Assembly (NCBI GenBank): GCA_008933525.1 | Contig: WBUV01000012.1 | Coordinates: forward strand, 1 to 19,333 | Direction: 5' to 3' | Length of the DNA stretch: 19,333 nucleotides | Origin: Bacteroidales bacterium | GTDB taxonomy: Bacteria; Bacteroidota; Bacteroidia; Bacteroidales; Tenuifilaceae | Shown here: piece after piece, positions 8,447 to 16,041 of the stretch | Layout: the number at the start of each line of letters is the position of its first letter | How positions within the stretch are numbered: the stretch's first letter is position 1 | The notes under the pieces: generated by a model | Seen by the model: only the letters and a program-made list of their open reading frames with translations | What the model was told of the DNA's origin: nothing | Database searches by the model: none | Program-made: the position numbers and the translations under genes

Positions 8447-10492
8447 TTATTTTACGTTGATTACTTGAATTTTTGCAAAATCCTTAATTATTTTATTGGT
8501 ATCCATCACCAATGCAACGGTCCCGTCGCCTAGTATAGTTGCACCCGAGAAAATATCGTGGGTTTTATAATGTTTCCCAAGTGGTTTAAGTACAGCTTGG
8601 TACTCACCAATAACAAAATCAACCACCATACCCACACTATTGTCTTCAAAGTTTACCACAACAACCTGCTCTAGTTCCTCGTCGCTAGCACTAAGGTTGA
8701 ATTCTTTACGAAGACTGAAAAAAGGAATCTGCTTGCCATCTAACGTTATAAGGTTGTTAAACGAGGTATAGATTTTGCTTTTCTCAACAGCATATATCTT
8801 ATCGATAGCTGCCAACGGTATAACGTAAGCTGATTTATTGATACTAACAAGCAACCCATCAATTATCGACAAAGTAAGCGGAAGTTTAATGGTTATTGTT
8901 GTTCCTTCTCCAACTTCAGAATCAACTTCTACCTCTCCCCTTATTTCAGAAATTTTCTTTTTTACCACATCCATTCCTACTCCTCTGCCCGAGACATCAG
9001 TAACTTTCTTTGCCGTGGAAAAACCAGGTAGAAAAATCAAATCTAGGATCTCTTTTTTGCTGAGTTTTCGTTCTGCAGTTATAATTCCCTTTTGAATGGC
9101 CTTTTCACGAATAATTTCGGTATCGATACCTGCACCATCATCGGAAATCTGAATTATCACATTCGCTCCGGAATAAAATGCTTTAAGTTGGATTTTCCCC
9201 TTGGATGATTTCCCTTGGGCAAGTCTTATTGCTGATTCTTCTATTCCATGATCTAAACTATTACGGATAATGTGCATTAAGGGATCCGAAAGATTCTCAA
9301 TAATAGTTTTATCTAACTCGGTTTCGGCACCTTCGGTAATAAATTCAACATCTTTTTTCAGCTCTTGCGATAAGTCTCTTACCAAGCGTTGGAATCGCCC
9401 AAAAAGATTCTCAATTGGAATAAGAACGATACTAAAGGCTATATCGCGCAATTGTCGAGATAATTTTTGAACATTTTCAACAATTGGAGCTAAGCCAGGC
9501 ACACTATTTTCCTCGGCAAACAAACTTAATCGGGCTTGTGTAGTTACAAGTTCTGAAACCAAGTTCATTAATCCATCTAGCTTATCAGACGAAACACGAA
9601 TACTCGCTGTTGATTTATCCTTATATCCTATTCGCTCACGCTTAACGACTTCAGACTTACTCTTGTTATGTCTAGCAATTGATTGATTCGCCAATCGTTG
9701 AACAGTTACGAAGCCAATATCTTTTTGGACATTGGCCAGTTGGGTTATCTCCTCTACAAATTTCTCGTCGGCTAGAAGGTTAATATCAGCAACTTTTTGA
9801 ATCTCTAACTTCGAATCCGACTCTACGAAAATAAATACATCGTTAATACTGTTCACCTCATTTTCAGTAGCAATAATTGCCTCCCAGTATACATAACATT
9901 GTTCTGGGTTTATTTGATCGTAAAGAGGTACCCTGTTAAAATGAGCAAAAACCTTTGCTTTCCCTAAAGAGGTCAACTCATCCAATAGGTATAACGGATT
10001 TGTTCCATTTTTAAATATGTCTTTTCTGGGCTCAAAAAAAACATAATATGAGTGTATTACTTCTTCTGACTTGTTTTCGTTGATTTGAACACGCTGCTTC
10101 TCCTCCATTGGTTTATCTGGATTAATAAGCTGGTTTATTTTAGCTATTAATCCATTATGAGTTGTTAAAAAGTCCGGATCATCATAGTTTTCTTCATCTA
10201 GCATGGCTTTCAGATGGTCAACAGACGAAAGAGTAACGTTTAAGACCTGAGGAGTAAGTTTCAGCTGGTTGTTTCGAATTAAATCGTAAACTGTTTCCAG
10301 ATTATGGGTAAATTTATCGATAAGATCGAAACCAAACATACTACTGTTTCCCTTAAGAGTGTGCATCACCCTAAACACCTGCTGAATTTGAGTTGGATCA
10401 TCAGGATTTTTCTCCAATTCGAGCAGAGTCACTTCAAGCTTATCTATAAGCTCCGAAGCTTCCTCAATAAATTTCTTCTTGAAACTATCCAT
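8447..10492 (-). CDS. cheA: CheA chemotaxis histidine kinase
   Basis: 681 residues. The P1/Hpt domain has phosphorylatable His44 in VMHTLKGNSSMFGF. A linker leads to an alpha/beta domain (about 146-228, with FFEPRKDIF.NGTNPLYLLDELTSLG and CYVYWE) in the place of the classical P2. The P3 dimerization helices start at SIRVSSDKLDGLMNLVSELV (297-316). The P4 ATPase has HIIRNSLDHGIE (407-418), DDGAGID (451-457) and GRGVGMDVV (502-510). The P5 CheW-like domain runs from about 541 to the end. CheA phosphorylates CheY and CheB in response to receptors. Its ATG shares one base with the cheY stop (TAATG), so the two are translationally coupled. All catalytic motifs are present; the protein looks active. 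Confidence 0.97.
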   Translation of the reverse strand: MDSFKKKFIEEASELIDKLEVTLLELEKNPDDPTQIQQVFRVMHTLKGNSSMFGFDLIDKFTHNLETVYDLIRNNQLKLTPQVLNVTLSSVDHLKAMLDEENYDDPDFLTTHNGLIAKINQLINPDKPMEEKQRVQINENKSEEVIHSYYVFFEPRKDIFKNGTNPLYLLDELTSLGKAKVFAHFNRVPLYDQINPEQCYVYWEAIIATENEVNSINDVFIFVESDSKLEIQKVADINLLADEKFVEEITQLANVQKDIGFVTVQRLANQSIARHNKSKSEVVKRERIGYKDKSTASIRVSSDKLDGLMNLVSELVTTQARLSLFAEENSVPGLAPIVENVQKLSRQLRDIAFSIVLIPIENLFGRFQRLVRDLSQELKKDVEFITEGAETELDKTIIENLSDPLMHIIRNSLDHGIEESAIRLAQGKSSKGKIQLKAFYSGANVIIQISDDGAGIDTEIIREKAIQKGIITAERKLSKKEILDLIFLPGFSTAKKVTDVSGRGVGMDVVKKKISEIRGEVEVDSEVGEGTTITIKLPLTLSIIDGLLVSINKSAYVIPLAAIDKIYAVEKSKIYTSFNNLITLDGKQIPFFSLRKEFNLSASDEELEQVVVVNFEDNSVGMVVDFVIGEYQAVLKPLGKHYKTHDIFSGATILGDGTVALVMDTNKIIKDFAKIQVINVK

Positions 10493-10857
10493 TATCTTAT
10501 CACTTTATTGATTGCTGCAATAAGTTTTGCGGGAACAAATGGTTTAATAATCCATCCGGTTGCTCCGGCATCTTTAGCCTCCATTTTCTTGGCAGTTTGC
10601 GATTCTGTTGTCAGAAACAAAATTGGGATCCGTTCGTAATTGGTGTTTTTACGTACATTTTTTATCAGTTCAATCCCATCCATTTCGGGCATATGTAAGT
10701 CGGTTATAATCAAATCTATAACTTGTCCGTTCAAGAATTTAAGTGCATCCTTGCCATCAACACCAATTAAAACCTTGTAGCCTTCATTTTCGAGAGTAAA
10801 ACTGACAACCTCACGAATACTTTCTGAATCGTCAACAATAAGTATTGTTTTTGCCAT
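10492..10857 (-). CDS. cheY: CheY single-domain response regulator
   Basis: 121 residues forming one receiver domain: acidic pair Asp9/Asp10, phosphoacceptor Asp53 in ITDLHMPEMDG, Thr83 at the end of beta-4 (FLTTE), and Lys105 in the WIIKPF segment. The FLTTES and GWIIKPF signatures are characteristic of CheY proteins partnered with CheA. It would carry the phosphoryl signal to the motility or surface machinery. It overlaps cheA by one base and follows the STAS gene by 21 nt. This is the most CheY-like of the three stand-alone receivers in the window, so it is the likely main output of CheA. Confidence 0.93.
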   Translation of the reverse strand: MAKTILIVDDSESIREVVSFTLENEGYKVLIGVDGKDALKFLNGQVIDLIITDLHMPEMDGIELIKNVRKNTNYERIPILFLTTESQTAKKMEAKDAGATGWIIKPFVPAKLIAAINKVIR

Positions 10858-10878
10858 ACCTTAAAGTATTATAATGAT

Positions 10879-11196
10879 TTAAAATTTCAATTTTATGCCT
10901 GAATTTTGTAAAAGTTTTTGCTGTTCGGGCAATAAGTCGAATTCGACATCAACCTGATTGTTGCTTTTCAATGAAGTCCAAGCAAACGATTGAATTAACT
11001 GGATAAATCCCAAATCGATATTTCCAGCATCTTTTACAGTAATTTTAATATTGCTGCTTTTGTTCATGTAGGTTAATAGTTCGTCCTTAATACTTTTTAT
11101 ATTATTAAGGCTTAAATCGCCACTTAGAAGCAATCTAGAACCATCGCTACCCTTGCTAGCAATAATCTGATAGTTTTTTTCTTTAGTTTTGCTCAT
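10879..11196 (-). CDS. STAS-domain protein of the chemosensory cluster
   Basis: 105 residues spanning a single STAS fold: strand LLLSGDLSL, helix NNIKSIKDELLTYM, strand NIKITVKDAGNI, then DLGFIQLIQSF and a C-terminal pattern (VDVEFDLLPEQQKLLQNSGI) typical of SpoIIAA-like anti-anti-sigma proteins. In SpoIIAA a phosphorylated Ser follows the Asp (D-S-S-G-L); here the motif is D61-L62-G63-F64, so that serine is missing. It therefore probably works by binding rather than by the partner-switch phosphorylation cycle. STAS proteins occur in some chemosensory gene clusters, usually with unclear roles. It is 8 nt after the CheZ-like gene and 21 nt before cheY. Confidence 0.8.
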   Translation of the reverse strand: MSKTKEKNYQIIASKGSDGSRLLLSGDLSLNNIKSIKDELLTYMNKSSNIKITVKDAGNIDLGFIQLIQSFAWTSLKSNNQVDVEFDLLPEQQKLLQNSGIKLKF

Positions 11197-11204
11197 GGTT
11201 TATG

Positions 11205-12974
11205 TTAAAATAGTTCAACATCATCATCTTGATTTTGCTCTGAATCGATATTTTGATTTTCAGGATTTTCGCCACCCTCAATAATCGATTCATGAATCTT
11301 ATGCTCACTTTCCATAGTATAGAGGCTTTTTAAGAATTCCATATCCTCCGCCTCATCCTTTTTATTTTCCCGACCTTTTATTTCCTGAAATACTTCGTTT
11401 AACATTTTAATAATTTCAATTATCCGAACCTCAAAAAACTCATAATACTTAATTCGTTTAATTGAGCCTGCAACAACTGTGTCCATTTCCTTACTTATCT
11501 TAAAATTATCGTGCAATAGTTTATAAATATCCTCATCTTGTTTCTTTAGTTTGTCCAGAACAGAGGATATTCTATCGGCAATTCCCGTTTGATTTAATAT
11601 TTCGGCGTGCTTTTCTGTTAAATTATTACAAATACTCCCTAAACTACTATTAACCTCATGCAATCGTTGTGAGATTGTTTGAATCTGATTGGATGTTTTT
11701 TCGACATCTTGACCAACTTCCCTAAGTTGATCAACAATATTGCCTTTAGGATAAGCATGCTTAAGCTTATCGATATTCTCTAAGGGTACAAAAGCTATTT
11801 CTTCGTCAATGCTAGACGACTCAGCCTTCACTACAGAGTTTAGGGTTTTACTTACACTCTCAATAACATTGGTAAGCTCTGCTAGTAATGTTTTTTCAAT
11901 TACAGGAACTCCACTCAACGGAACTAAAATACTATCCAATTTTTGGCTTAAATCTGATAAGTGAATATCCTCCTGATTGAATTGCGATTGGGTTAAATCT
12001 TTACACAAGTTTGATATGTTAGACATATCATCGCTAATTGCTCTGAATTTCTCTGTTATAAGTTCTATAGCCCTCTGATACTCTTTATTGGCACGAACCA
12101 ACAATGCGGCTTGAATATTTGCTAAATCCCTGATCTTCGATAAGTAATCGAGATGTTGACTCTCGTTATTAATATCAAAATCTGAAAGGTTTTGAAGCAA
12201 TGTCCTATGGGAAGTTTGAACATGCTCAATTTTTTGTCGAATAATGTCGTGATACTGCAGATTGGTAATTATATTAGCAATACTCTCCGAAATTTGCTCG
12301 GTTAATGCTTTCAGGGATGGCAGACGCCTACTAACCTCTTGCTGCTTGTCGGCAAAAAGGACTATCGCAGTATGAACCTGATCGAGAATTAGGTTAATTT
12401 GCTGATTTAACTGCGAGTAGTATTTATCTAACCTTGATATACTGCTATCAATCGTTAATTGCAATTTCTCAAGGCTCTTATCGTTGTGATATTCTCTAAG
12501 TTTCTGCTGGTTTATATGCTTATTATATTTACCAGTGAGCTCTTCAATTGCAGGGGATGATTGCTCCAAGGTTTCTGTACCTGTAATTTTCAGATTTGCA
12601 AGCAAAAATTTTAGCGTTAGCAGGTTTTGGTTTAAATTCTTAACCTGCAAATGAAGGTTGCTCGACATTTCGAGCATTTCTTTAATTAGGGTTATACCCT
12701 CACCAGAAGTGCTTAAGAAAGGGCTGTATGTTTTTCGAAGAATTTTGTATAAAACCTCCAGCTCATCCATCATAACTTTAGTGTCGCTCTCAGAAAGTAT
12801 TTCGAATATAACTGAGGCATTTTTGGATATAGATGAGGATGAGCGAAATAATTCTTTAAAATCGGTGTTCAATCCTAAAAAATCATCGGATGAGCATTGA
12901 AGTAGTTCAATGATCTTTGTATCAATTTGAGTAAACTTGTCGGTAATGTTTTTTAAGTCTCGTGTCATTCGCAT
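11205..12974 (-). CDS. Large coiled-coil protein with CheZ-like catalytic motif (candidate CheY-P phosphatase)
   Basis: 589 residues, almost entirely predicted helix and coiled coil, with no membrane segment. Residues 239-252 read LQYHDIIRQKIEHV. This matches the CheZ active-site helix, where Asp143 and Gln147 are spaced D-x3-Q within QDLTGQV; the equivalents here are Asp243 and Gln247. A second, degenerate version lies near 508-520 (IKYYEFFEVRIIE), with Glu for Asp and Val for Gln. Near the C-terminus (about 546-561) is a conserved-looking MEFLKSLYTMESEHKI segment, and the acidic tail ends DDDVELF, reminiscent of the CheZ tail, which binds CheY and also ends in Phe. The gene is second in the cluster, 18 nt after a receiver gene. 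A role in CheY-P dephosphorylation is inference from the motif and position; it is much longer than CheZ (about 214 residues). Confidence 0.65.
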   Translation of the reverse strand: MRMTRDLKNITDKFTQIDTKIIELLQCSSDDFLGLNTDFKELFRSSSSISKNASVIFEILSESDTKVMMDELEVLYKILRKTYSPFLSTSGEGITLIKEMLEMSSNLHLQVKNLNQNLLTLKFLLANLKITGTETLEQSSPAIEELTGKYNKHINQQKLREYHNDKSLEKLQLTIDSSISRLDKYYSQLNQQINLILDQVHTAIVLFADKQQEVSRRLPSLKALTEQISESIANIITNLQYHDIIRQKIEHVQTSHRTLLQNLSDFDINNESQHLDYLSKIRDLANIQAALLVRANKEYQRAIELITEKFRAISDDMSNISNLCKDLTQSQFNQEDIHLSDLSQKLDSILVPLSGVPVIEKTLLAELTNVIESVSKTLNSVVKAESSSIDEEIAFVPLENIDKLKHAYPKGNIVDQLREVGQDVEKTSNQIQTISQRLHEVNSSLGSICNNLTEKHAEILNQTGIADRISSVLDKLKKQDEDIYKLLHDNFKISKEMDTVVAGSIKRIKYYEFFEVRIIEIIKMLNEVFQEIKGRENKKDEAEDMEFLKSLYTMESEHKIHESIIEGGENPENQNIDSEQNQDDDVELF

Positions 12975-12992
12975 CCCATATTAATTGAATTT

Positions 12993-13376
12993 CTAATACT
13001 TATTCGTCAACATCTGCCCTACCCTTTGTATAAATTTAGATATTTCAATTGGTTTTGTGTAGTAATCTAGAGCCCCTAGCTTACTACAAGCCTCCTTGTA
13101 TTCAGCAGAATTAACAGCAGAAACCACAATTACTGGAATATCCACTGTGCTTTCATTTGATTTAAACTGCTTAAGACATTCTATTCCGCTAACCTGCGGC
13201 ATAAGTAAATCAAGTAGTATTAACTTTGGTTTTCGTCGCTGGATTATACTGTAAGCTTCTGCAGCGTTTGAGGCGGATTGTACGTTAAAGCCTTCCTCCT
13301 GAAGCAATGCTTCCATCAAAACTTGGTTAGTAGTAGAATCGTCAATTATTAAAATATAATCATCTTCCTTTGTCAT
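12993..13376 (-). CDS. Single-domain response regulator, first gene of the chemosensory cluster
   Basis: 127 residues comprising one receiver domain: Asp12/Asp13 in IIDDSTTNQ, phosphoacceptor Asp56 in LLDLLMPQVSG, Ser86 in VVSAVNS, and Lys108 in YYTKPI. The STTNQ start and YYTKPI end are more typical of receivers that serve hybrid kinases than of classical CheY, so its phosphodonor may be CheA or another kinase. It leads the minus-strand cluster, 18 nt before the CheZ-like gene, and is divergent from the Crp/Fnr gene across a 192-nt regulatory region. No output domain is attached. Confidence 0.9.
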   Translation of the reverse strand: MTKEDDYILIIDDSTTNQVLMEALLQEEGFNVQSASNAAEAYSIIQRRKPKLILLDLLMPQVSGIECLKQFKSNESTVDIPVIVVSAVNSAEYKEACSKLGALDYYTKPIEISKFIQRVGQMLTNKY

Positions 13377-13400
13377 AATACCTAATACTTGAAATCAGTT

Positions 13401-13435
13401 CAAAATTAAGAGGATTGTATTCTTATTTATACAAA
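13401..13435 (-). promoter_or_regulatory. Possible promoter of the chemosensory cluster (proximal)
   Basis: On the minus strand TAATTTTG (13408-13401) fits the Bacteroidota -7 consensus TAnnTTTG. A TTTG (13435-13432) lies 23 nt upstream, somewhat farther than the usual 19-21. It would give a leader of about 18 nt before the receiver gene. Tentative because the region is AT-rich and the spacing is long. Confidence 0.3.
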
Positions 13436-13464
13436 TAAAGTATGAGTTTGATTCTTATATTTAA

Positions 13465-13478
13465 ATGATTTAAATCAT
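13465..13478. promoter_or_regulatory. Perfect 14-bp palindrome in FNR-box format (likely operator)
   Basis: The sequence ATGATTTAAATCAT is identical on both strands. Its core TGAT-N4-ATCA is the FNR-site arrangement (TTGAT-N4-ATCAA) with the outer base of each half-site changed. It lies midway between the divergent receiver gene (start at 13376) and the Crp/Fnr-family gene (start at 13569), about 95 nt from each. The adjacent regulator is the obvious candidate to bind it. The palindrome is directly seen; its function as an operator is inference. The rest of the 192-nt region is AT-rich with no gene. Confidence 0.55.
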
Positions 13479-13509
13479 CAAAATTATACTATAAGGCTTG
13501 TTATTTAAA
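13479..13509 (-). promoter_or_regulatory. Possible promoter of the chemosensory cluster (distal, abutting the palindrome)
   Basis: On the minus strand TTTA (13509-13506), a 19-nt spacer and TAATTTTG (13486-13479) fit the Bacteroidota promoter format at the standard spacing. The -7 box directly abuts the palindrome, so the predicted start point would lie within it, an arrangement expected for repression. The same octamer occurs again at 13408-13401. Tentative. Confidence 0.3.
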
Positions 13510-13568
13510 AAAATATACCTAAATTTAAGTATGAACAATACGATTCAAGTAACTCATTTTTAAGCATT

Positions 13569-14267
13569 ATGCTTACTAAAACCGACACCATTTTCGATTC
13601 TTTGTTTGCAAAGTGCACCCTGCCAATCAATATTCTATTGAGCGACAGGGAGAAGGATTTCATAATGGATAATATAAATGTAGTTGAGTATAATCGAAAG
13701 GATATTATATTAAAGCAAAATTCAAGAACATCACACATTTTATATCTATCCACGGGTTTAGTAAAAGTCGCCAGGGAACTTCGAAAAGGGAAAAACCTAA
13801 TTTTCAAGATTGATAGTTCAGGAAATTTCATTGGACTAACCTCAATACTTGGAGGAGAATCTTACGAATTTACCGTTTCTGCAATTGAACCTTGTACCGC
13901 AATTTATATTGATGTAAACGTATTCAATACAATTCTTGAAAAAAATGGTCGTTTTGGACTAGAAATATCACGTCAAATAAGTAAGAATACAATTTTTAAC
14001 GTCAACCGTTTATCGGGACTTCTGTATAAACAACTTCCAGGGAGAGTTGCTGATCTTATAATTTACTTCTCAGAGTCGATTTACCATAATCCTACCTTTA
14101 AATTTCCTCTAACCCGGCAAGAACTTGCGGAACTATGCGGAACGACAAAAGAGAGTTTAATTAGAACCCTTTCGGAGTTCAACCACGATAGAATTATTGA
14201 AATGGATAGACATAACATCAAAATAATAAGCAACGATATCCTTAAAACCTTAAGCAGACTTGGATAA
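13569..14267 (+). CDS. Crp/Fnr-family transcriptional regulator
   Basis: 232 residues. The N-terminal half is a cyclic-nucleotide-binding-type beta-barrel (about 25-125, with RKDIILKQNSRTSHILYLSTGLVKV and FIGLTSILGGESYEF split by turns). A long dimerization helix follows, then a C-terminal winged helix-turn-helix (about 158-232). The recognition region reads LTRQELAELCGTTKESLIRTL: Glu195 and Arg199 correspond to the DNA-contacting Glu209 and Arg213 of FNR, while FNR Ser212 is Ile here. Cysteines are only at 16, 109 and 190, with no CxxC pair, so a classical FNR [4Fe-4S] cluster is unlikely. The effector is unknown. It faces the chemosensory cluster across a palindromic site and is followed by a receiver gene after 18 nt. 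Confidence 0.9.
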   Translation: MLTKTDTIFDSLFAKCTLPINILLSDREKDFIMDNINVVEYNRKDIILKQNSRTSHILYLSTGLVKVARELRKGKNLIFKIDSSGNFIGLTSILGGESYEFTVSAIEPCTAIYIDVNVFNTILEKNGRFGLEISRQISKNTIFNVNRLSGLLYKQLPGRVADLIIYFSESIYHNPTFKFPLTRQELAELCGTTKESLIRTLSEFNHDRIIEMDRHNIKIISNDILKTLSRLG

Positions 14268-14285
14268 TTATCAAACTAAACACTT

Positions 14286-14663
14286 ATGCACAAAATTCTT
14301 ATTGTTGACGACATTTTTGTAAACAGACTCTTACTCAAAGAGGTTGTAAAAAATATTTGCAGCCAATGCTTCGAGGCTCAAAACGGGAAAGAGGCTATAG
14401 ATATTATTCAGCGGGAAAAAGTTGATTTAGTTTTTATGGACATTGAAATGCCCGTGATGAATGGACTAGAGACCACCAAGTTTATTCGAGAGAAACTCCC
14501 ATCGCCCTTACGGTTCATCCCCGTAATTGCTCTTACGGCGCATAATCCAGCAAACTTTTTCGAGGATTTTCACGATGCCGGTTTCGATTTTTTAATGACA
14601 AAACCATACTCCATAGATAAAATTACAAAAGCCATTCATGAGGTTTGCCCAAACAAGGCTTAG
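14286..14663 (+). CDS. Single-domain response regulator downstream of the Crp/Fnr gene
   Basis: 125 residues comprising one receiver domain: Asp8/Asp9 in ILIVDDIFVNR, phosphoacceptor Asp52 in VFMDIEMPVMNG, Thr84 in ALTAHN, and Lys106 in LMTKPYS. The MDIEMPVMNGLE and ALTAH signatures resemble receivers detached from hybrid kinases (Rcs/BarA-type phosphorelays) rather than CheY, so a phosphorelay donor is plausible. It is co-directional with the Crp/Fnr gene (18-nt gap) and ends just before a terminator, so the two form a small operon divergent from the che cluster. It could link the two units, but this is inference. Confidence 0.9.
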   Translation: MHKILIVDDIFVNRLLLKEVVKNICSQCFEAQNGKEAIDIIQREKVDLVFMDIEMPVMNGLETTKFIREKLPSPLRFIPVIALTAHNPANFFEDFHDAGFDFLMTKPYSIDKITKAIHEVCPNKA

Positions 14664-14686
14664 TGTTTTACCATTATAATAATTAA

Positions 14687-14724
14687 AGGGGTGTCAATAA
14701 AATCTAGACACCCTTATTTATTTT
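14687..14724 (+). terminator. Rho-independent terminator after the Crp/Fnr-receiver operon
   Basis: A 9-bp stem including one G-T pair, AGGGGTGTC (14687-14695) with GACACCCTT (14707-14715), encloses an 11-nt loop and is followed by a T-rich tract to 14724. It lies 23 nt after the receiver stop and before the promoter of the next operon. Confidence 0.75.
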
Positions 14725-14788
14725 CCCAATTTTGTTGCTTCTAAGCTTAATTTAAGTAACCGTTTAGTAATTATCGTCCAATTGATAT

Positions 14789-14796
14789 TATTTTTG
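14789..14796 (+). promoter_or_regulatory. Bacteroidota -7 promoter box before the SPOR operon
   Basis: TATTTTTG matches TAnnTTTG, 27 nt upstream of the start codon at 14824 and downstream of the terminator. An exact -33 TTTG is lacking; TTTA lies at 14763-14766 (22-nt spacer). The same octamer precedes the hybrid kinase gene at 17386. Confidence 0.45.
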
Positions 14797-14823
14797 AAGT
14801 AAATTTCGTTAACAATTATAGCG

Positions 14824-16041
14824 ATGGATAGTAAAGACCTTGCCCATATAATTGAGAATCATACGCGAATAATTCTCCCCGACTTTGGTGCATTCCTTTT
14901 AAAGGATAGCGGCAATAGCACGTTTAAACCCGAAAATATTACTTTTAGCCCGTTCCTCAAGTACAACGATAATGTGCTGGAAGAATACTACGCAAAGTAC
15001 AAGGAAATAACTAAGGATGAAGCCATAAAGCAGATAAAAGTCTTTATTGAAAACCTAAAGGAAACGATTAAAAGCCAAGGTTATTTTGATATCCCTGCAA
15101 TCGGGCGATTAATGCGCGATAGCCGTGGAGCAATTATTTTTTCAGCATCAGGGAAAACTATCCCTACAACCGACACAAGTAAACCTATTGCGAATAAGCC
15201 TCAAAAAAAATCGAAAAAGGTTTCTGAGGAAAAATCTATTGCTGATGTAAATGAGCAACCTGAAAGTAAACAAGAACCTAGTCAGGAAGATATTGTATTA
15301 GATATTGACAACCAAGTCCCAATTAACGATGAGTACTTAGAGAGTCAAACCTTTGAAGAACAAGCATTAATCAATGAAAGTATTATTGAGATTGAGGAGG
15401 AATTAAAAGAACCTGCTACTGAGCAAAACCAACCTGTGTCGTCATCCGACACTAAATCTGAAAACTCAAATAATCAAGAAGATAATAAAGATATGGCAAA
15501 GACCAAGAAGAAATCAAAACTAGTACTTATACTTATATATTTGGGAATATCGCTTGTTGCCATTCTTATATTTGCCTTTATCATTAGAGAAATGGCATTT
15601 AACAATGAGATTAGGGAAAGCAACAGACCAAGCAACGTTGTTAAAGAAAAGATTGAAAAAACTGAAACTGTAGTTCCAGAAAAAGAAACCCCAAAGGATG
15701 AAATTGACAAAGCTTTCGATGAAATGACTACGGATGATGCATCAGAGAGCACAGAGAGTAACATTGAAACTCAGATTGAAAAATCGGTTATTGAGAATGC
15801 TTCAATCAAACAACCTGCAACAGAACAATTCCACCTAATTGCAGGCAGCTTTAAGGATAAACTGAATGCGGAAAAATACTCCAAAGAACTAAATTCGGCA
15901 GGATATAAATCGGAGGTGCTAGCGCTTCCTAATGGCAAAAACTATGTTACGGTGGGCTCATTCCCTACAAAGGAAAAAGCAAATCAGGAAAAAAGCAAGT
16001 TAACCCAAAAATTCCCGAGCATTTGGATTTTAAAGCAGTAA
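14824..16041 (+). CDS. HU-like (CCDC81-type) / SPOR-domain membrane protein
   Basis: 405 residues. The N-terminal part (about 1-110, with IENHTRIILPDFGAFL and FDIPAIGRLMRD) resembles the HU-CCDC81 module common in Bacteroidota. An acidic, Glu/Gln/Ser-rich linker (about 115-225) and a basic stretch lead to one membrane helix (about 233-255). After a charged periplasmic linker comes a C-terminal SPOR domain (about 333-404, FHLIAGSFKDKLNAEKYSKE and YVTVGSFPTKEKA). SPOR domains bind glycan strands lacking stem peptides, usually at division sites, so the protein probably joins a cytoplasmic nucleoid- or filament-like module to septal peptidoglycan. Its stop overlaps the next start codon (TAATG). 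The domain architecture is fairly sure; the exact role is not established. Confidence 0.85.
   Translation: MDSKDLAHIIENHTRIILPDFGAFLLKDSGNSTFKPENITFSPFLKYNDNVLEEYYAKYKEITKDEAIKQIKVFIENLKETIKSQGYFDIPAIGRLMRDSRGAIIFSASGKTIPTTDTSKPIANKPQKKSKKVSEEKSIADVNEQPESKQEPSQEDIVLDIDNQVPINDEYLESQTFEEQALINESIIEIEEELKEPATEQNQPVSSSDTKSENSNNQEDNKDMAKTKKKSKLVLILIYLGISLVAILIFAFIIREMAFNNEIRESNRPSNVVKEKIEKTETVVPEKETPKDEIDKAFDEMTTDDASESTESNIETQIEKSVIENASIKQPATEQFHLIAGSFKDKLNAEKYSKELNSAGYKSEVLALPNGKNYVTVGSFPTKEKANQEKSKLTQKFPSIWILKQ

Noticed and set aside
13505..13831. Minus-strand open frame of 108 codons across the regulatory region and the Crp/Fnr gene start
   Set aside because: It lies antisense to a well-supported Crp/Fnr gene, has no recognizable domain, and would cross the divergent promoter region.
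13569..14267. Calling the regulator a true oxygen-sensing FNR
   Set aside because: Only three cysteines (16, 109, 190) and no N-terminal Cys cluster, so a [4Fe-4S] site of the FNR kind is unlikely.
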